Source: Clavulina sp. PMI_390 | Taxonomy: Eukaryota; Basidiomycota; Agaricomycetes; Cantharellales; Hydnaceae | Reading direction: 5' to 3' | DNA length: 64,000 bases | Assembly: GCA_015039315.1 (NCBI GenBank) | Contig: WIDE01000021.1 | Location: 372,675 to 436,674 of the forward strand | Program-made: the position numbers and the translations under genes | Shown here: positions 57,006 to 64,000 of the stretch, piece by piece | Layout: the number at the start of each line of letters is the position of its first letter | Numbering within the stretch: the stretch's first letter is position 1 | Notes under the pieces: model-generated | Database searches by the model: none | What the model was told of the DNA's origin: nothing | Seen by the model: the letters and a program-made list of their open reading frames with translations, nothing else

Positions 57006-58447
57006 CCCCTCGGGGGAGAAATATCGGGCTATGCCAGCGAGATGTTACTAGCAGGTTGTCCTCCATCCGTGATCCTGCCGAAAATCCGGGGATCGAGGGC
57101 TCACAGCATTCACAAGCATCACAATAGTTTACACTTCCCCAGACGCCAAGAGGGGCGCCAAGGGAGAAGAGAACTGAAGATATCTGACCCTTCCAATGGG
57201 CTGGCACCTTCGATCGCGGCAGCTATTGGCTATAGTAGTTATCGAATGTGGGGAAGCGTAGGCGGTCGTCCTTGCTAAAAAGCTAGTTGGTGAAGGACCG
57301 ACAGCGGAATTAGCGGAGGACATCGGGGAATGACCTATCACTGAGCCTACTACCCCAAAGCACATCGTTGAGAACACTGATGTTGTGAGCTAAAAATAAC
57401 CTCCGATGATTATATTGACATTGAGGGGCTGTCAATGAGAACAGGAGATTCCAAAAGGAGTATAGGTCGCGTCTACTCCCATAGTCAGAAGGAGTCAAGT
57501 TATTTTGAGCTTGGGAGGCATTGTTACCTTGAAGACGCCTGGACTTCTCAACTAGTTGTTCGCCTACTTGACTTCAACATGGTCGCGCGTCGGTTGCAAC
57601 TTGGCATAGGCCGAAAACTCGTCACGGGTACTACACCACAAAGGTGGGGAGTGATAAAGGGAAGGCTGAAGCTCAAACATCACATAGTCATGAAAGGTGG
57701 TGAAGATCAACAGAGTAGGGTGTCAGGGGGACGCCGGGGCTAGATGTCCAAGCTTGGCGATAAGACCGAAGGGAACAGCTTTCGTGGCGGCCTGAAGAGA
57801 ATATCCGAGAAGCAAAGCCGAGCTATTGCAACGGAGCTAGGTGCCAAGATGGTTCTACTCGGCCTAAAAATAAATAGAAGCAAATTCAGATGCCGCAATT
57901 GATCGAGCGAATTACGGGTTTCACGACGGTTCAGTGCTCCAGTCCCATATTGAGGACGAATCCAATCCAGTACCACGCAGTAGTTAATGACGTGATTTAA
58001 CATAAAGTCCACCTCCAAACGAGGTCGAGGAGAGCAACACGCAGTCCATGTAAACAAACAGACACAGGTATGGACAAGAAATGAATTGATTCTCATGCGG
58101 TCCACTCTAAGGGACAGAATAGGGTACATTAAGAAGAAACTTGTAAATTCAACATTAAAGCAGATTCGGAACTGAATTGATATTCTCCTCTTGATGAAAT
58201 AGCAGTGCCACGTCGTGACGGTGACGGTTTCTGGGAATGGTCATAGCATAGGCCTTCTTGAGTGGATGAGTTTGGTGATGGATCGGATCCCTAGGATGGA
58301 ATATTCGGCCTTTTCTTGCGGTTGTCTTCGGGCTTAGTACATTTCCAATTCATTGACTGTGAAAAATAGTTACAAAGGTTCAATACTAACGTCGCTGTAG
58401 TACACCGCCGTGTACTGCAGAAGTTACACGATGTACCGAGTTAGTAC
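57006..58447. other. intergenic
   Basis: About 1.4 kb between the xylanase copy 2 promoter and the CBS 3' end. Frames at 57435-57743 and 57740-58129 have no motif or paralogue. Nothing else recognised. Confidence 0.45.
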
Positions 58448-60370
<1,923 letters not shown>

Positions 60371-62104
60371 GGTGAGTCTAGCGAGTAGAAATCACAAGAT
60401 AACGTTGGAGTGTATGGGGATGATGACAAAAAGGGGGTAATCGAGGCTTCCTCTTTCTCTAAGAAAAGGCTGTCTTTATATAGGGGAAGGGTGAATGTCG
60501 CTTGTGTGGCCGAGATGTGTCGTACAGAATTCCTGGCGCTAAGTGCAGCGATGACTTTCCCACGATCGTCCGGTGATCTTCTTTTTCTTTGACCCTTAAC
60601 CCGAAGCTGTAAGGGACGGAGATCTTGCCGTCCGAGCCGTGCATTCAACGACTACGATCCTCGTTTGGGTTGATATAAGGTCACTCGGGGGACTCTCTTG
60701 ATGGCCCCACACTGCATCGACAATCCTTTGGGCTCGCTCCTCTCTGATCATCACCCACCCATGCACGCCGATCTATCCGGCTTTGCTGCATGTGCACCGT
60801 AGAGAAGGCATCGCGCCCTGAATCAGCTATCCTTCGTTCATGCTGGACTGTCGAGAAGGTTGACCAATTTGACAGAAATGGCCCCCCTTCCGGCAACGTT
60901 CGGCTTCTCCTTCGTACACGTGTGAATCTTTCAACTCCTCGTCAGGCGGACAGCCCCCTTACCAACCGCCGGCGGGGTGATACGAACCGCAGAAGTGGGA
61001 ACAACCTGCCAGAATAGGTCGACTGACTCTGGAATCTCTGAATGCTTGCTGGACGTATTCCGAATGTCCTCCGTCGGACCCCCCTGCGTGCCGAGAAACT
61101 CTTCCGTAAACCTAACCCTGCATTACCCTTTCCTTTGTGGTTGTTCCTGTGAATCGCGCTGGCAGACAGCAAGGCTGTCAAAGTGTTTGGTCATAGTTGC
61201 TCCTTGGGGCATGTTGACACTCGGGCCGACCAAGACGACCCCGCGAGTAGCGTAGCGAACAAATTATCATTATGCAGGCGGGCACTTCATAGCAGTAGTA
61301 GCATCCTCAATTGGCTTCTATTGCTAGCGAGAAAAAGAATGCAGAACTACACTGATGGTTGAGCACGTCACATGGACCTCGTATGTCGACATGCCTTCAT
61401 CTGAATGGGCTTGTCGTCGACGTGTCGATCTTACTCAGTACATTGGATTCATTAGCACAATCCCGACGCGAGTTGCTCCAGCAGCAGCTGATCTTATCTA
61501 TCGCGGCCTGGGACGGCGATAGGAGAGTTCTAGAAACGAGCTACAGGAACAATGTGCCTCAGCGGTCGCGGCTGAAGCTGTCACAGCCCGATCGAGCAAA
61601 GTGTTTCCCCCTTCCGATCCATTCAGATTTTAATACCACGATACACTCAGTTGAGTGTATCAGGTACCAATAAACACTTCACGTCACTGATTGTCCGTTT
61701 CCAGAGTGGCCAGACGTGATTTGCCTCCGGGTGCAGCATCGTGCACCAACACGCAGTCAGCTGGCTTGGTCTAGATTACGAATGGAGAGGTATTCGGAAT
61801 TTCGCTTAGCATTTTCTTATCGCTCTATGGAGATCGTGCATCAGGGTTCTTGTCCGCAGCAATACAGAGGCCATCACGGGATGGAGCGATACCAAAATAG
61901 GGGTGGTGGTTTCCAACAGTCTGCCAGTAGATCACTAGATAATTCCAAAATACACGTCAATACCGGAAGGAGATTATCGAATGGAGCGTGAGGGACGGGA
62001 TAGGAAATATGTGTGTTGGATGGCACGTAGTGGCCATGAGTATTATGGCTGGACCCAGCACCCCCAACCTACCGCCCAGCCTCAATGAGCAAAAGGGGGA
62101 CATA
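60371..62104. other. long intergenic region
   Basis: About 1.7 kb upstream of the CBS gene and downstream of the F-box gene. It holds the near-palindrome at 61641-61662. Open frames (60790-61017, 61359-61673, 61716-61991) have no motif and no splice-supported extension. I cannot exclude a small unknown gene. Confidence 0.4.
61641..61662. repeat. 22-bp inverted repeat
   Basis: GATACACTCA and its exact reverse complement TGAGTGTATC stand two bases apart (spacer GT). It could be a protein-binding site or a hairpin; no neighbouring gene explains it. Confidence 0.5.
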
Positions 62105-63781
62105 TCAGTACCACATCAAGGAAGATAGAGGAATACAGAAAATATCATGAAGGCTGGTGAGGGCAGGGATCTGGTTGCGAAACTGAAGGTATTTGTAAGG
62201 GGACTGTTTGTCAACAAACCAATCCTATGCAATCCGTGAGGCACCAGCTTACTCTAAGATTCGGAACCTTCCTCTTGATGGACCTTAAAACCGGTTCGTT
62301 CACATCAAGTAACTCGGTCTTTTCTCGTGGGGGTAGTGTGACGTGTGTGATAGGTTGCCACTGAGCATGCTGTCGATCGACAACCGCGTCTCGCAATGCG
62401 TTCAAGAGAGCGGGGCTGCTCTCACCCATCAAGATGATTTCATGTAGATGAGCAAATGGTCGTTTGCGGGCCGCAGCATTGCCGCGAGGTGAAAGGCCCT
62501 CTAAGAGGTTGTCGAGGGTATAATGCCTTGTGGTGACGACGTTGATTGTGGTTACTTTGGGGAACGCCTCATCCTTTAGGTTTCAGAGAGTTAGGTACGG
62601 TACGGTGAATTAGATATATTCAGCGATTGAGAACTGACCAGGGCCTTCCATATCTTATCATTCATCGGCCCAAGGAAGTTCCGAAATGACAAAACCGTTA
62701 CAAGAGGAGCCGACAACGCAGAAGAGATCTTCTCGATATCCAGCACAGACCCGACAAACTCGATAGTATTCAGTTTTGAAAGCAATGTAGGGGGCGCTGC
62801 TCCGGCTCCCAAGTCACAACTGATGTTACTGAGGCTCAGTGTTTCGAGATGTAGGAGGGGTGTGATGGAACTTCCCCAACCTTTCCACATGGAGTTTGGC
62901 CCCAATCGGGAAAGAAATACAGAGTTGCGAGCGCCACTGCTTCCTTTTAGTAGCACACCGACATTATATGCCCCAAGCTCGCTTAGGGCTGGGAGACACG
63001 ATGCATCAACCGTAAGCTGCTCGGTTACAAATGAGGTATCATGAATACCCATGCGAGAGAGATTGTGAAATATGCGGTTTGGTCGCTCTAAACCAGTTTT
63101 GTGACATAATCCGAGGAAGTCAAAAAGCTCGATGACTGAGGCAGTCGAGGATATGTAGAGATTGCTACAGCTGGGAAGGCATGCCTCGAGCTCATCAAGA
63201 AGCGGAGCTGGTATATCCGGCCTATTGATATAAGAGTCACAGAGCCCCTGTGACCACGCGAGTCGAATTGATTGGGGCCGATCTTTGGCCCATTGCCGCC
63301 ATTGACGGATTAGTGGCACAGACGTACTCCACCGATTCCAGGGAATCAACGTGAACAGCTCTGATATACCGGAGACCACATCTCTCCAAGAGTTAGATAC
63401 GTGGGCGAGCCGTATGACCTGCCCATAATTCTCGCGATGTCCAACGGTTTGGATAAAAATATTGCGAAGTAGTTCAGGAGGCAGCATAGCGATTGAGCAC
63501 AGTTTAGATTCCAGTTGCTTGAGGTGGCTGTCAATCTGATTGAGCATATTAGCGAGTTCTGTGTAGATGGATTCCAGTGGGACTCGGTGCTGAGAAAATG
63601 CGCGCCGAACTCCATCACGGGTGGAATGGTCAGATGCAAGAAAGTCTCGTTCAGATGGCAAAATTGATGTAGAGAACGATTTAATTAAGTTCAAGGCCGC
63701 ACGAAGTGTTTCTGGGGCTCCCGATTCCTCCATGGAATGAATTAACGAGTAATTCGACAACCCCTGCAGGCTCTGGTTCAT
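62105..63781 (-). CDS. F-box protein, family B
   Basis: The main exon (about 62630-63781) starts MNQSLQGLSNYSLIHSMEES and has a coiled N-terminus (ELANMLNQIDSHLKQLESKL), the F-box MLPPELLRNIFIQTVGHREN, then LAHVSNSWRDVVSGI and SELFTLIPWNRWSTSVPLIR, which closely matches the gene at 35.7-37.1 kb. Splicing after MNDKIWKAL (donor GTCAGT, acceptor AAAG) gives DEAFPKVTTINVVTTRHYTL, LHEIILMGESSPALLNALRD and ITHVTLPPREKTELLDVNEP. A last exon after NLR (donor GTAAGC, acceptor TTCAG) would end SLMWY at 62105; this last join is less certain, and an unspliced end at 62211 is possible. Probable SCF adaptor. Confidence 0.75.
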
Positions 63782-64000
63782 CGGTCTTGTTTGGCGTCGT
63801 TGTTATGAGGCAAATAGTTCATCACAACACGATCGTCGAACGCGCAGACGAGCGAACACACTACCTCGCCCGTTTCTGAGTGTTCTCGTGCCAATAATTC
63901 CACTAAGTATAGCGGCTACGGCCCTCTGCGCCTTTTGGTCCCTAAGTGCGTGAAGATCGCGCCGTAGGTCACCTTCTCGATTGTTCGCGTCCGCTAAATC
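63782..64000. other. upstream region at window edge
   Basis: 5' flank of the minus-strand F-box gene. No feature recognised. Confidence 0.4.

Noticed and set aside
57435..58129. Two frames between GH10 copy 2 and CBS
   Set aside because: Odd composition, no motif, no homologue within the window.
61359..61991. Possible small gene in the 60.4-62.1 kb gap
   Set aside because: The two frames cannot be joined convincingly and show no domain; left as unannotated.

Overview
The window is nuclear DNA of a filamentous basidiomycete. Genes are split by many short introns (about 50-65 bases, GT-AG, with CTAAC/CTGAC-like branch points). Protein families point to an Agaricomycete: GH7 and GH10 plant-wall hydrolases, a fungal CBM1, a Rom2-type Rho exchange factor and large F-box families. 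A Rhizoctonia/Ceratobasidium-like fungus is my best guess, by inference only. No rRNA, tRNA, CRISPR or bacterial-type feature was recognised.

Layout. 0-3 kb: two members of F-box-like family A, the first cut by the window edge. 3-11.6 kb: a secreted GDSL esterase, a DGAT2 acyltransferase, a GH7 cellulase and a small thioesterase made of seven exons. 12-16.6 kb: a mitochondrial carrier and, divergently, an uncharacterised Ser/Pro-rich protein. 17.3-18.6 kb: a complete short hAT-like DNA transposon with 21-bp inverted ends and an 8-bp target duplication. 18.7-23.3 kb: three tandem family A F-box genes. 23.6-25.4 kb: a METTL2/Trm140-type tRNA methyltransferase.

25.8-57 kb is the most unusual part. 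It opens with a RhoGEF that reads as DEP-DH-DH-PH-CNH, with two consecutive DH domains. Three further genes at 33.3, 45.6 and 52.2 kb carry only the PH-CNH half. All three start with an ATG at the position of a Met in the DH-PH linker of the RhoGEF. They are interleaved with two F-box genes of a second family (B), a Ser/Thr/Pro-rich secreted protein, a 749-residue F-box protein and two near-identical, oppositely oriented GH10-CBM1 xylanases. The region looks like an actively duplicating accessory neighbourhood.

58-64 kb: cystathionine beta-synthase without an evident Bateman domain, then a long stretch with no convincing gene, then a third family B F-box gene.

Working together: the GDSL esterase, GH7 and GH10 enzymes form a plant cell-wall degrading set. 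The RhoGEF and its DH-less relatives would bear on Rho1 and cell-wall integrity signalling. The F-box proteins would supply SCF-type adaptors. Exon joins were made by eye from splice signals, reading frame and family knowledge; where stated, the joined length was checked to be a multiple of three.
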